64,000 nucleotides of DNA from assembly GCA_035578155.1 (NCBI GenBank), contig JAPWDM010000014.1, forward strand, positions 12,751,501-12,815,500. Direction: 5' to 3'. Under the pieces are notes generated by a model that was not told where the DNA came from, searched no databases, and saw only the letters and a list, made by a program, of their open reading frames with translations. Below are positions 1 through 9,699 of this stretch, in pieces (the first letter of the stretch is position 1; each line of letters starts with the position of its first letter). A program made the position numbers and the translations under genes. The DNA is from Brachynemurus nebulosus. Lineage: Eukaryota; Arthropoda; Insecta; Neuroptera; Myrmeleontidae.

Positions 1-1375
1 TAAACAATATGGGTGACCGAACTAAGCCCATTAGAACTATATTTCTAGGTTCAATAGATATTCAAGATCCTATCCAATTAATTTTACTATTATTAAAATG
101 ATCATCGCAAACTGGCTACTAGCTCTTGGTCTAATAGTCAGCTATTAGTCTCTACATGTATAATAATCGAATTAGGTCAGTAAACGAGATTTTCACACCT
201 CGACAAGAATATTTAAATCAGAACTGTTGCGAGTATGATATTTTAAGACATCTGCAAATACAAATGCGGATGCGGATTTTTAAGAGCTACTTCTTCAAAT
301 ACGTACATTTATGCGGATTTTTAAAATCCTAGACGAAGTTTTTGTCCTTTTCCCGAGTATATCTTTTCACAAATATTACACTATAGGTACTATTTCAAGA
401 TTTGACTTCACAAAATATCTCCAAATTGTCTTTAATACTATAGCTGTTGCTATACACGTAGAGCGGTAAATGAGAAGGTGCGTCAGAAATTCTGTACCAA
501 TATCAAGAAAAACAAAGGTTTCTGCAAGTGTTATGACAATAAGTAAATTATTTTCAATCAGAGGAAGCGAATCAGATCCTCAGAAGCCTCCAATCCAACA
601 ATTCGAAAGTCGATTCATGTCTCAACTCATAAATATCCGCATTAAAATAAAGCAGATGAGGATGTAAGAAATTAATGCAGATATTCCGCGTATGCAGATG
701 CGAATACGGACATCTGCAACAATTTTAATTAAGCCTCTGAAAATAATAAGTTTAAAGGTAACAGCTGCCAAAACTTCCATCTGTTGGACTTGTCAACATT
801 TACAGTGGCTTAAATATAAACTATTGGGATATAAACCTTCAATAATACCAAATTTTTCCGGTATAGAACCAAAATTGTTGAAAGAGCAGTACCCCCTCTA
901 ATTCCGTGATCTTCACCATCGAATTTGTTGTCTAGTATGTGCAGGGCTTAATTTAATTATCTTTCAATTTAACTGCAACAGTTAGTAAGAATTGTTCAAA
1001 TGCAGTTATTGAAAATTTCACTCAAAATAAAACTGTATAAGCGAAACGTTAGTCAGTAATTCCAACTACATATTAAAGAGAACAAAATTGTTTCACTTTT
1101 GTGATGCTTTTCGTGTCCACATGATATGTGACTGAAAAATTCATTTGTCTTCTGTTCTGTATTTTACTTAACTTTATGGGACGCTTTCGGTATGTACAAT
1201 ACTTGCGCACACGAGACTTGTAACCCCTATCAGAATTTCGAACAATTCTAACTATCATTGACAGGAGCGATTCTAGGATTTTTATTTTGAGTAGGCCCGA
1301 AATTTTCTGTATTGTAATCATATTACAATAGTTTCAGGTAATCACATACCACTTAAGAGAGATTATATAATATAA
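1..1375. other. AT-rich non-coding stretch
   Basis: No recognisable gene. Short open frames here have no motif and are read as chance. A GCGGATGCGG/TGCGGATTTTT-type motif recurs near 264-276 and 313-322, with related TGCAGATGCGAATACGGA and CATCTGCAA text at 692-720 in the other orientation. This suggests an old transposon remnant whose ends I cannot place. Confidence 0.5.
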
Positions 1376-1440
1376 CAGGGACGGATTAACCCACATTGGA
1401 GCCCTAGATATTTTCTTGTTACCAGGCCCCCTCCCGCCCT
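1376..1440. mobile_element. possible solo left end of a hAT-type MITE
   Basis: The segment opens with CAGGGACGGATTAACCC, which resembles the termini of the hAT-type MITEs at 9399, 29196 and 43807 (CAGGGCC.. and GGTTAATCCGGCCCTG). No matching right end was found downstream, so this may be a truncated copy or a coincidence. Confidence 0.3.
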
Positions 1441-1984
1441 TACGAGATATGTATATAGCACACAAATTATATAACAATAAATAAAACAAAACTAAACAAT
1501 GTCAGAAACTAAAATAATTATTTATCAAAATCACAAATTACAAATCACAAAACAATTATCAAATTGATCAATTACTGCAAAATCACACATTCTTATTTTC
1601 AGTAATTGATCACACTGTATCAACTCAAAAAACACTAAATTTATATTAAATATAATCACGAATTATGAAAGAGTACAGTTTAGGCATAAAATTAGACGTG
1701 TACTTTATTACTCTACTTTAAAAAGTAATGAGTACAGAACAAATAAAAACTTACTTAAGAAATGGAGAAAGCTAATAGTAGTGACAAAAAATTGACGAAA
1801 CACAATAAAAAAAAATCTGACAACTCAAAATAAAGGTCTGGATAAGTCAGCTGCTGAAATGTGGCAATAGTAATAGCCAACAAATATTCCTGTGATGAAA
1901 AAACTCTCTTAGTACCAATACAGTCCTTATTATAACATAAAACAATCCGGATTAATCAATTACTGGATGCTGATCAATTACTAC

Positions 1985-2330
1985 CTAATGTGCCCTACAA
2001 GAATCATATTTAAAATTAAAGAACTACTTTTAAATATTTCCCTGATGCTTAAAAAAGTGTCAATATTTGTCTGAATTAGATGGTCGGCCAAGTGGTCGAC
2101 ATAATATATATACACGAATATTTCATATTACACGACCTAATGTCCAGATAAAATTAATCATTTCTCAAATGCTTAAAAAAGTGGAAAGTTAGAAAGGTAG
2201 ACCAAGTGGATATTACACGACCTAATGGTATTCCAATCAATGGCGGAAATGATTCCAGAGGCTAAATAAAATCTACTCAGGGTTAAAGAATTGTTTTTAA
2301 ACATTTGACATAAAGTGTCTTTAAATATAA
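1985..2330. repeat. dispersed repeat, copy 1 (related to 7555-7700)
   Basis: Shared phrases with 7555-7700 are ATGGTCGGCCAAGTGGTCGA / AAATGGTCGGTAAACGA, CATATTACACGACCTAA / CATATTACACGAACTAA, GGCGGAAATGATTCCAG / GGTGGAAATAATTCCAG, and a TTAAAGAATTG..TTTTAAACATTT ending. Part of the unit occurs twice within this copy, at about 2040-2115 and 2165-2230. No coding potential is seen. The family is unidentified. Confidence 0.55.
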
Positions 2331-3201
2331 AATGCCAACAGAGCGGATTATTTCAGTTTGGCGCTATAAATATTTTCTTCTTGCTTTTCTCATTTTTTTT
2401 TAAATTTTTGGCTAGGCCCAGGCCTACCCAACCTATCCACTAAAATCGCCATTAATCATTGATTGCCTCATTCCTCTAGTTGTTTCTATAGAATCGTATC
2501 CAAAGATATTGAATTTCCAAACCTGTATACACGATTATGCTAGCTAGTCTCATATGTGTTATAACTTAATTTTAAAATTTTTAACACTAAAAAAAAAAAA
2601 AGCTTACGATTTATAATACGATCGGGATGGATGGATAGATAGATGGTGCTGACCTATTGTTATGATATTAGTTTTAGAAGTAACATAAGTTATCGATAAT
2701 ATTACATATTTTGCAATTCTAATAGAAACGCCATAGATAAATACAGTGAGCACAAATTCATATTATATAAACTATCTATAGATATCGTCACGTTACATGC
2801 TGTTGTACCTACATAGAGAGTGATTCGGATGAGCCTTAAAAAGTAATATAAGAAAGTGTTTTTCAGTGTTAGGCGAGCTTTCACACGGCTAGATGAATTT
2901 GATAAATGTATAGTTTTTTTATTTTCATTTGGTGATTTGGGTGTATCTATTATAGTTCATTAATCACATGAAAATATATCAGTGTAATGCTGAGGCATAC
3001 TTAAACAGGAGAATTTTCCTTCTCTGCCTGGAAAAACACTGAATTGTAAATATGTTTTATGATTTAATACACATATATACAACAACAAACGGTAGCTGCT
3101 TATCTAATTCTGTTGTAATAGTTCTGATATCTAATAGAGAAATCTACCATTTTTTTTTATGGATTGAAATAAAAATTAAAACAACATTAAACCATAGTGT
3201 A

Positions 3202-3834
3202 ATGGCCGCTACACACGATCAGTTTTAACTGACAGTTTTCACTGAACAGTTCAAACTGACAGAGAAAACTGATCGTGTGTAGGCAAAAAACGGACAGTTT
3301 TTTTACTATCAGTTAAAACTGATAAAATATTTCATCACATATTTTTTTAATTGAACTGATGGAACCGATCAGTTTAAACTGAGCCTGTGCAAGTAAATTC
3401 TCATCAGTCGTGTTGCGATCTGAAGAAACACATATGCTAACCCACGTATACCTACTATATGCTAACTGTAGTGATGGAAAATGATTGTGATACTTAAAAA
3501 TCAACTAATAAGAATGTCGTATTTCTCACGTGAGCACCTATTTACCATCCCTAATGGTAGATAAGAGTGGTGGTAAACGCATTGAAACCATCTGCCACAG
3601 ATGAGACAGATGAAGCCTACATATAAAAAAGTGTAGTCCGAAAGTTGTAATAAGCTGTATTTTATACTACATTTTATACTACTAAAGTATGATCGTCCGA
3701 TGGCATCTTGTAAGGAACTGATGTGTCTTCAGTTTTAACTGACAGCTTTAATATGAACGTGTGTAGGCACAGCGACGTCAGTTTTAACTCTCAGTTTTAA
3801 CTGCCAGTTAAAACTGACCGTGTGTAGCAGCCAT
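3202..3834. mobile_element. TIR element (MITE) with repeated CAGTTTTAACTG palindromes
   Basis: The ends are inverted repeats: ATGGCCGCTACACACGATCA on the left, and the complement of the right end reads ATGGCTGCTACACACGGTCA, both running on into GTTTTAACTG. The body repeats the 12-bp palindrome CAGTTTTAACTG and one-base variants at about 3220-3265, 3308-3325, 3368-3385, 3730-3745 and 3780-3818, several times next to CGTGTGTAG. No transposase is present and no clear target-site duplication was found, so the superfamily is open. Confidence 0.75.
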
Positions 3835-4102
3835 AAAACCAAAATTAATGTATTTCATCAACTAATAAAATTATTAGACCTTAAAGTTGCACTTTACACA
3901 GATGGTGCTGTTTCATTTGATACAAAATTAGAAAAATATCTCATTTTGTTAACTTCATACTTACCTGTACTTCGCTAGACCTTTGTTTATTTATTTATTT
4001 ATTTATTTTTAATTTATTGGCATCCACAATACGTATACAGCCATTGTTACATAGTAGTAATATAAAGAAAGGAAAATTATACAATACTAGTATATATAGG
4101 TA

Positions 4103-5005
4103 CCGTAAAACCGTCTACAGCCGGACACTTTTTTACAGTTTTTGATATAGTTTTATGTTTATACATGTTTCCTTCATAGATATCACCAATAAAAGTATTA
4201 CCATTAGAAAGAGAGTATATTATTTTTTATATCCCTGACCCATTTCTTTCATTATAAGTAAAAATAAAAAAATAAAAAATAATTAGTAGGTGTCAGGGTC
4301 TACACCCCAAATCCGTCTTGACCCGGACACTTACTTAAATAATGTAACAACATGCAAACTAACCTCTCCCGTCGGGTTTAGGACAGTGTTTTATATCGTC
4401 TGATGTCTTTGAACCTGTCAAAGACTTCAAAATATTTTGTGGGAAGGGAGAGGGGTCAATACATAGTATGCCTCTCTATAAAGTAGACATACGATATAAC
4501 ACCAGAAGGAGGCATAAACCGCGTAATTCTGGGGGGAATATTAACGTATGGACAGTGGGAGTCACAACTGGTGCGAATCGCGGCCATAGTGTAATAAACT
4601 GATGTGTCCGGGTCTAAACGGATATACATATTATACAGCATGTATTTTTTTATATATACATCGAATATAACTTCAAACATCATTAAATGATGCGCGATAA
4701 AATTCTGAACACATACATATCAAAACTAAAACAATATAACAATTATGACGAAAATTACATGTTTAAGTTAGACACACATTTTATTTCTTTGAAAAACTGT
4801 AGGATAGTAATCCTGTAAAATGAGATAGTAAATGTTGAAATCCGTAGTTTTTATTGGTACAGCTGTTTAGAGGATATTTTTCTCTCTCTAAGGACGTCAA
4901 GAACAAGTGTTTATTGTTGCAGGTTAATGTGGAAATTATTTAATTTGTAGATTGATGCAAGGTGTCGGGTCTAGACCCCCTGTCCGGGTCTAGACGGTTT
5001 TACGG
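4103..5005. mobile_element. TA-target DNA transposon, non-autonomous (CCGTAAAACC ends)
   Basis: Terminal inverted repeats CCGTAAAACCGTCTA open both ends (the right end read as complement), followed by near-identical CCGGACA. Both ends are flanked by TA, the target duplication of Tc1/mariner-like elements. Internal copies of the end motif occur near 4318 (GACCCGGACACTTAC) and 4602 (GTGTCCGGGTCTAAACGG), so the body is partly self-complementary. No transposase frame is visible in about 900 bp. It sits inside the 3' UTR of the surrounding non-LTR element, so it is the younger insertion. Confidence 0.8.
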
Positions 5006-5265
5006 TATATAAATATCATGTAGAGAAGTGTTAGATAATTAATATATTATATAAACAAATTTAGTAGAACTGTTTCATAATTGGGCAGCGATATGTGATG
5101 GAAGTTGGAAGATGTAGAGAACGTAATCGATAGGATCCAAAGTTAGCTAGGATGGCAGTTGGGTCGCCAGTTTTGAAGTGAAGTCTTGATTGAGTGTTGA
5201 TATTATGTTGGATATGTTGTATAGTAATTGTTTGCAAGCAGATGCAAGGGAGTGAGTATGTTAGG

Positions 5266-5832
5266 TTATATTTTGAGGTCGGAATTATTTAGAAAATCAA
5301 TTATAATGTCTATTAGGATGGATTCATTTTGTGATATGAGTGATGGAAAATCAATTGGTAGCAGAATATTAGCACGTGCATTATGTGTGAGCAAGTTATT
5401 AATGTTGAGAGTATTATTGAAGCACTGGAAAAGTAAGTGGTTGATATCGACAATGCTTGTGTTATTGCATGAGCATAAAGGTGAATCAAATACGCCTATT
5501 CTGAGAAGATGAGCTGGAGTACAACAATGTCACAAGCTTCAATCTGGATATAGTAACAATGTCTTTGCGTGGCCTGTCTACTGAGCGAAACCATGTGTTC
5601 ATTATTATGGCAACGGTAGTAGTGCTTGCCTTTAGTGCGGCTGGATGCCTCATATTCTTCTTTCCAAGACATAATTAGTTTATTTTTAAAGGTGCCCATG
5701 ATATTTCAAAATGGAATAGTATGTCTTGGAGTGAGAGTTGTATCTCCGGTTGCCTTTCTCCCCAGTTTGTCAGCTTCCTCATTCCATGTAATGCCAATAT
5801 GAGATGGGATCCACAAGAATCCGATCCTCTTG
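5266..5832 (-). pseudogene. RNase H and C-terminal region of non-LTR ORF2, broken
   Basis: From 5832 downward the translation runs IGFLWIPSHIGITWNEEADK, matching the end of an RNase H domain (the WIPSHxGIxGNExAD box with its conserved Asp), then meets a stop at about 5708. Homology resumes in other frames: a WKEEY segment at about 5660, WFRSVDRPRKDIVTISRLK at about 5590-5530, then LRIGVFDSPLCSC..HLLFQC at 5516-5430, a C-x-C-...-H-...-C knuckle typical of the ORF2 C-terminus. It ends at a stop at 5266-5268. At least two frameshifts and one stop show it is non-functional. The reverse-transcriptase and endonuclease parts are absent. Confidence 0.75.
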
Positions 5833-5834
5833 CT

Positions 5835-6768
5835 ATTTTTGTGTTTGCGGCCATTTATGCTAATGCACATATTTCATAAATCGTTCATCCTAAAAAGTTG
5901 AAATGAAACCCATTTTAAAGGTAATAAATGTCTCTTTATTTTAAGTGATGTTCAAATTTAACCTATTTTCGTCCCTTCCATAAGAAAACTGTACCTAAAA
6001 TTGGATATCAAAATTTAGCAAAATTCACTTTTTGAATATTTTTTTTTCTTATAGAAGGAATGTTTTAAACCTCTTAGTATTTTTTATGAGAATAGCTGTA
6101 TACGGGTACAACTACCCATTAAGAAACAAATACACAACACTATTTCAATTGTGAAACTTGTATTCTTTAATTAATTTTTACAAACTTCCGAAAACTGACT
6201 TTTTTTCCAAATTTTGGAATTTTGCGCCGCCTGTATCTCTGATGGGGCTGGTGATAAAAATTTGAAATTTGCACAACTTGTAGTGCTTTCGGAGTAGATT
6301 TATTAAAATAAAAAATCAACTTGTACCTATATTGATCCTTTATAAAACCCTCAATTTTTATCATTGCCGTAACGGGAAAAATAGGAGTTTTGTAATGGAC
6401 TTATATGAACTGCTAACTGCAGAAAGTAAACTCACGTCCAAAATTTTTAAAATTTTTTTGTTGTTTTAACTTCAAAATGATGTATAGACTTGTACTCTAT
6501 CTGCAGTAAACACATAAATGAACTACTTACAATGGCCATAACAGATGATAGAAAAGTTCCCTTTCTGTTGTAAATCAACCGTCTATACATCATCTTTAAT
6601 TTGACACAAAAAAACGCATTTGAAAAATTTTGGACTTGTTCCCTTTCTGCAGTTAGCAGTTCATATACTTATGAGTTTCTTTGACAATTTATGTCAAACG
6701 TTGGAGAGAGAGGAGGGCGCTGTTTTCAAGTTTCTGTCCCGGTTCTAAGAAATCGTAGATCCGGGACT
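5835..6768. repeat. dispersed repeat, copy A (copy B at 23870-24484)
   Basis: Sequence from ATTTTTGTGTTTGC at 5835 to ATCGTAGATCCG near 6765 matches 23870-24484 in order and orientation with scattered differences. Shared landmarks include CCTATTTTCGTCCCTTCCAT, TGAAATTTGCACAACTTGTA, GTAGTGCTTTCGGAGTAGAT and GACAATTTATGTCAAA. Copy A carries an additional 262-bp insertion at 6404-6665 that copy B lacks. No coding capacity is recognised. Short minus-strand frames across both copies are similar only because the DNA is duplicated. Confidence 0.85.
6404..6665. mobile_element. 262-bp MITE, TA target, nested in dispersed repeat
   Basis: Inverted ends TATGAACTGCTAACTGCAGA / complement of TCTGCAGTTAGCAGTTCATA are perfect for at least 23 bp and continue into GTCCAAAATTTTT on both arms. 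The element is flanked by TA and interrupts copy A of the dispersed repeat. The corresponding position in copy B (about 24390) has no such insert, which directly confirms the boundaries. It has no coding capacity. Confidence 0.85.
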
Positions 6769-6985
6769 GGGTGGACGACAAGCGAAGTAGTGTAAAGACT
6801 TGGATTTGGGAGGTATACGTCTGAACCCGTCTTCTTAAGGAACTATGCCGATATTCATTTGGATTTATGAAGTAGGACTGCAGAAGACCTTCACGAACAT
6901 AGCCGGTTGTGAGATTCGAACTCTCGATCTACCAGTCGGTGTGTCAGTGCTTAAGCACGCTCGTTCACTCCACTGGTAAAGGATT
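6769..6985 (-). repeat. tRNA-like SINE or degenerate tRNA sequence
   Basis: On the minus strand, about 6977-6901 reads like a tRNA: an A-box-like CAGTGGAGTGAACG, an anticodon-loop-like GCTTAAGCAC, and a B-box-like GAGTTCGAATCTC. The longer middle section recalls class II (Leu/Ser) tRNAs. The anticodon and acceptor stems do not pair well. It is followed on the same strand by about 130 bp ending at the right edge of the dispersed repeat. This fits a tRNA-derived SINE head plus body better than a working tRNA. Confidence 0.5.
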
Positions 6986-7554
6986 GTAACGCAAACTGAT
7001 TAAGTCAAATCACACGCAATTCTTTATCATTTTAATATAGATAAAGTTCCAAATCATATCATTTATTGTTGCTTAATTAATAAACACCTGTAACTCTTAA
7101 TAATATCAACTTATAGAAGAGGATAAAGTATAAATAAACACACATGCACAATAAAGAATGATCCCCTGAGACATAATTTTATCTTTATATATGTATATTT
7201 ATCCTTATCTACATAATATATAATGTATTATGAAAATATGAGTACGGTATATACAAACGTAAGTCGTAACTTGCATTTCACAACAGCAAAACCATAAATA
7301 CCTACTTGTATGCATACGAATATAGCAAAATTCAAAATTTTATTAACAGTCTTATAACAAACTATAAAATACGTTTTAAATTTGAAAACATTGATAAATA
7401 ACTAAAAACTCTAAAATTCGAATAAAAAAGTATGTGTATTAAAAAATCAAAAAGCTGACTGTCTAGAAAGTGAGATAAAAATACACATTAGCAGATGAGT
7501 AGATAGCACCATATGGCACAAACTTTTTATTTAGAACAAAAATTTCGGGGCTAG

Positions 7555-7700
7555 TTTGATAGGGACTTATGGTCGATCAAATGGTCGGTAAACGACATTT
7601 CATATTACACGAACTAACATTATTTCAGTAACGGTGGAAATAATTCCAGGCTACAAGAATTCTATTTAAAATTAAAGAATTGCTTTTAAACATTTCGCTA
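7555..7700. repeat. dispersed repeat, copy 2 (related to 1985-2330)
   Basis: Shares ordered phrases with the copy at 1985-2330 in the same orientation and ends in TTTTAAACATTT at 7684-7695. It is directly followed by a compositionally different segment (7705-7900) rich in short inverted motifs such as CATGTTTC/GAAACATG and repeated TGTAGCGC. Confidence 0.5.
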
Positions 7701-7704
7701 ATGG

Positions 7705-8800
7705 TACGAGTCGACTTGATACAATTGTAGCGCTACACTGTAGCGCAACATGCTTGCAACACATGTTTCCTGTGGACACCACCATGAAACATGCCGTGCA
7801 ACAAAGGTATCATGTTGCACTGATACAAACGTCGATGCGATACAACGTTCAGTGTACACGGGTTTATCTGTGTTGCAAGGCATGTATCGTACGAAACAAA
7901 GTTCGATTTTATCTAACGATTATTTATTCAAGTGGAATAAGAATGTGTATTTTTGTAATATTGCGATGTGACAGTTATCGAAATCATAATATACTTTCTT
8001 ATATAATATAATGCGTCGTAGTAAATTTTATTATAAAAATTCTATGTATTTAAGACGTTAATTTAAAACCAAAAAGAAAATTTTCGAGGCGTGAAAGTAG
8101 AAGAAAAAAAGGAAAATGTTTATCTACGGCGTGTATTTGGTGAACTTCACGGTCGTGTGTGCCCTGCTTATCGTTTATTTTCCAGTTTATTTAATTCATT
8201 GTCGAATTAACTAACTATCATGTGACAACGCCATTTGAATTCGTAATATCATTGTAGGCTATTGATAATACACATTTGCTTCGCACGCGTACGCAGTGTA
8301 GTGTTTGATTCGATATTTTCGAAACCTTCGAAGAATTTTAAGTATTTTGTTTTTTCGCTTTTGTTGTTGCATTTTTTATTTTTGTGACGAAGAATTAATG
8401 ATGAACATAATTTGTTAAATGTCTTATTAGTGTAAAACATATTTAGAATTTGAGGAGCATCCTGTTCTGTTACACATGTAATATTTTTTGGCGAAGTTAT
8501 TGATTTTTGTTGTTTTTCGCCAGTTATTCTTACAAAATAAAATTTGTCACTGTTGGTTAAGGTTGGGACCTTTTTTTCTAATAAAATAATAAATTTTTAA
8601 AATTTTGAGACAAATAATAAAGTACAGTCAACTAAAAAAAAAAATACTTGCTCCTACATTTTACAATTCTGTCATTTGTCATCGTGTTAGCTGGTTAACC
8701 CGTACTTAGCCACTTTTAAATAGTCAGTGTCGGATCTTATGCAATTCAATAAACGTGTCATTTCTTAAAATTGATTTTTTTAACTCATATAAAAAGTACG
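7705..8800. other. non-coding segment with short palindromes and a CpG-richer patch
   Basis: From 7705 to 7890 the sequence is less AT-rich than its surroundings and contains a hairpin with arms CATGTTTC (7761) and GAAACATG (7787) plus tandem TGTAGCGC. The patch at 8280-8340 contains several CpG and TTCGAA motifs. Open frames on both strands here overlap one another and lack motifs, so I do not call a gene. Confidence 0.35.
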
Positions 8801-9045
8801 TACTAGGTTCAGGTTATTTTATTATTAACAAATTATAAACGAATTTTAACATTAAATAAAAGAAAAAATATTTTATCCCAAGAACTGCGAAAAATTTTAA
8901 TTACTGAATAACTGACTTAATACGTCCTGATTTAATGCGTCTAATATCAATACGTATTTGCCATATTTACATATTTACTCTTACATATTTTACTGATTAT
9001 TACCCCCTTCGAAAATTTCTAAAGCAACCTTTCTACAGGTAAGTC

Positions 9046-9240
9046 CAGGGCCGGCGCTACAGTTATTACGAGAAGGGGTACACTTCGCTGTAGGCGCTCC
9101 CCCCTGAGAAAAACGCAAAATTAAACATTTTGGTGCACCGATATTTTTTAAATTTTTCCCTGCAAAAAGCAAATAACGAACAAAAAGAAAAAACGTCAAA
9201 TTCGTCTTTCGCGCCAATTAACCGTTTAGATCCGGCCCTG
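9046..9240. mobile_element. hAT-type MITE (CAGGGCCGG ends)
   Basis: Ends are CAGGGCCGG and CCGGCCCTG, perfect inverted repeats of 9 bp with the CAGGG start common in hAT elements. Flanks GGTAAGTC and GTTAGGCC agree at five of eight positions, a possible decayed 8-bp duplication. Read on the minus strand, the interior contains TTTTTGTTCGTTATTTGC, a variant of the internal motif shared by the other small hAT MITEs in this window. Confidence 0.7.
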
Positions 9241-9398
9241 GTTAGGCCTTCTAACCTACTGACTTCTTACAATTAATAGATTTTGAAAGTGCAAGGGGAT
9301 ATAGGCTTCTTTTATTTTGGTACAAAATTAATATAATTAAAGCTCTAAAAAGCTTTTATTGTCAATTATTTTTCGATTATTTTTGTCTGACATACAGC

Positions 9399-9649
9399 CA
9401 GTGTTGGATTTACACTAGGGGCACACGTGACAATTTAGCTTTTTTTTTGGTCATCATTTAATTTTAATTTTTTGAAAGGAAAAATGAGAATTGTTTTTTT
9501 TCTTTTGCTCGCCTTTAATTTTTTTGGTAGCAAATGAAAAAAAAGTGGAAAAGTTTTAAGAACTTTTTTCAAAATTTTTCCTTTGCGAAAAAACAGGGGC
9601 GGCATTTCTCACAGTGTTTCGGGCTGCATTTAGGGTAAATCCGGTCCTG
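9399..9649. mobile_element. hAT-type MITE with perfect 8-bp target duplication
   Basis: The element begins CAGTGTTGGATTTACAC and ends GGTAAATCCGGTCCTG. It is flanked by identical 8-mers CATACAGC (9391-9398 and 9650-9657), the hallmark of hAT insertion. The interior has a T-rich tract, a TTTTGCTCG motif near 9505 and GGGGCGGCATTT near 9596, all shared with the copies at 29196, 43807 and 45171. No coding capacity. Confidence 0.88.
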
Positions 9650-9699
9650 CATACAGCCTCTTTAAAATGAACAAAAATTTTCAAAATTGTTGATGGTTT

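Larger units (their letters stand above)
3984..5835 (-). mobile_element. 5'-truncated non-LTR retrotransposon 3' end (jockey/I-like), interrupted
   Basis: Read on the minus strand, the element starts abruptly at about 5835 inside an RNase H domain and continues through a C-terminal zinc-knuckle region. It ends in a 3' UTR whose last bases read CCAATAAATT followed by a tail of repeated AAAT/TAAA units at about 3984-4008, typical of jockey-clade 3' ends. The 3' UTR is split by a DNA transposon at 4103-5005; UTR text flanks it at 5008-5265 and 4009-4102. The truncation point coincides with the left edge of a dispersed repeat starting at 5835. The copy is dead. Confidence 0.75.

Noticed and set aside
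5496..5699. Separate small gene on the minus strand
   Set aside because: It is an out-of-frame piece of the broken non-LTR ORF2; family motifs continue in neighbouring frames.
7698..8011. Overlapping frames on both strands around 7.7-8.0 kb
   Set aside because: Three frames cover the same bases without any domain, and short palindromes explain the unusual composition.
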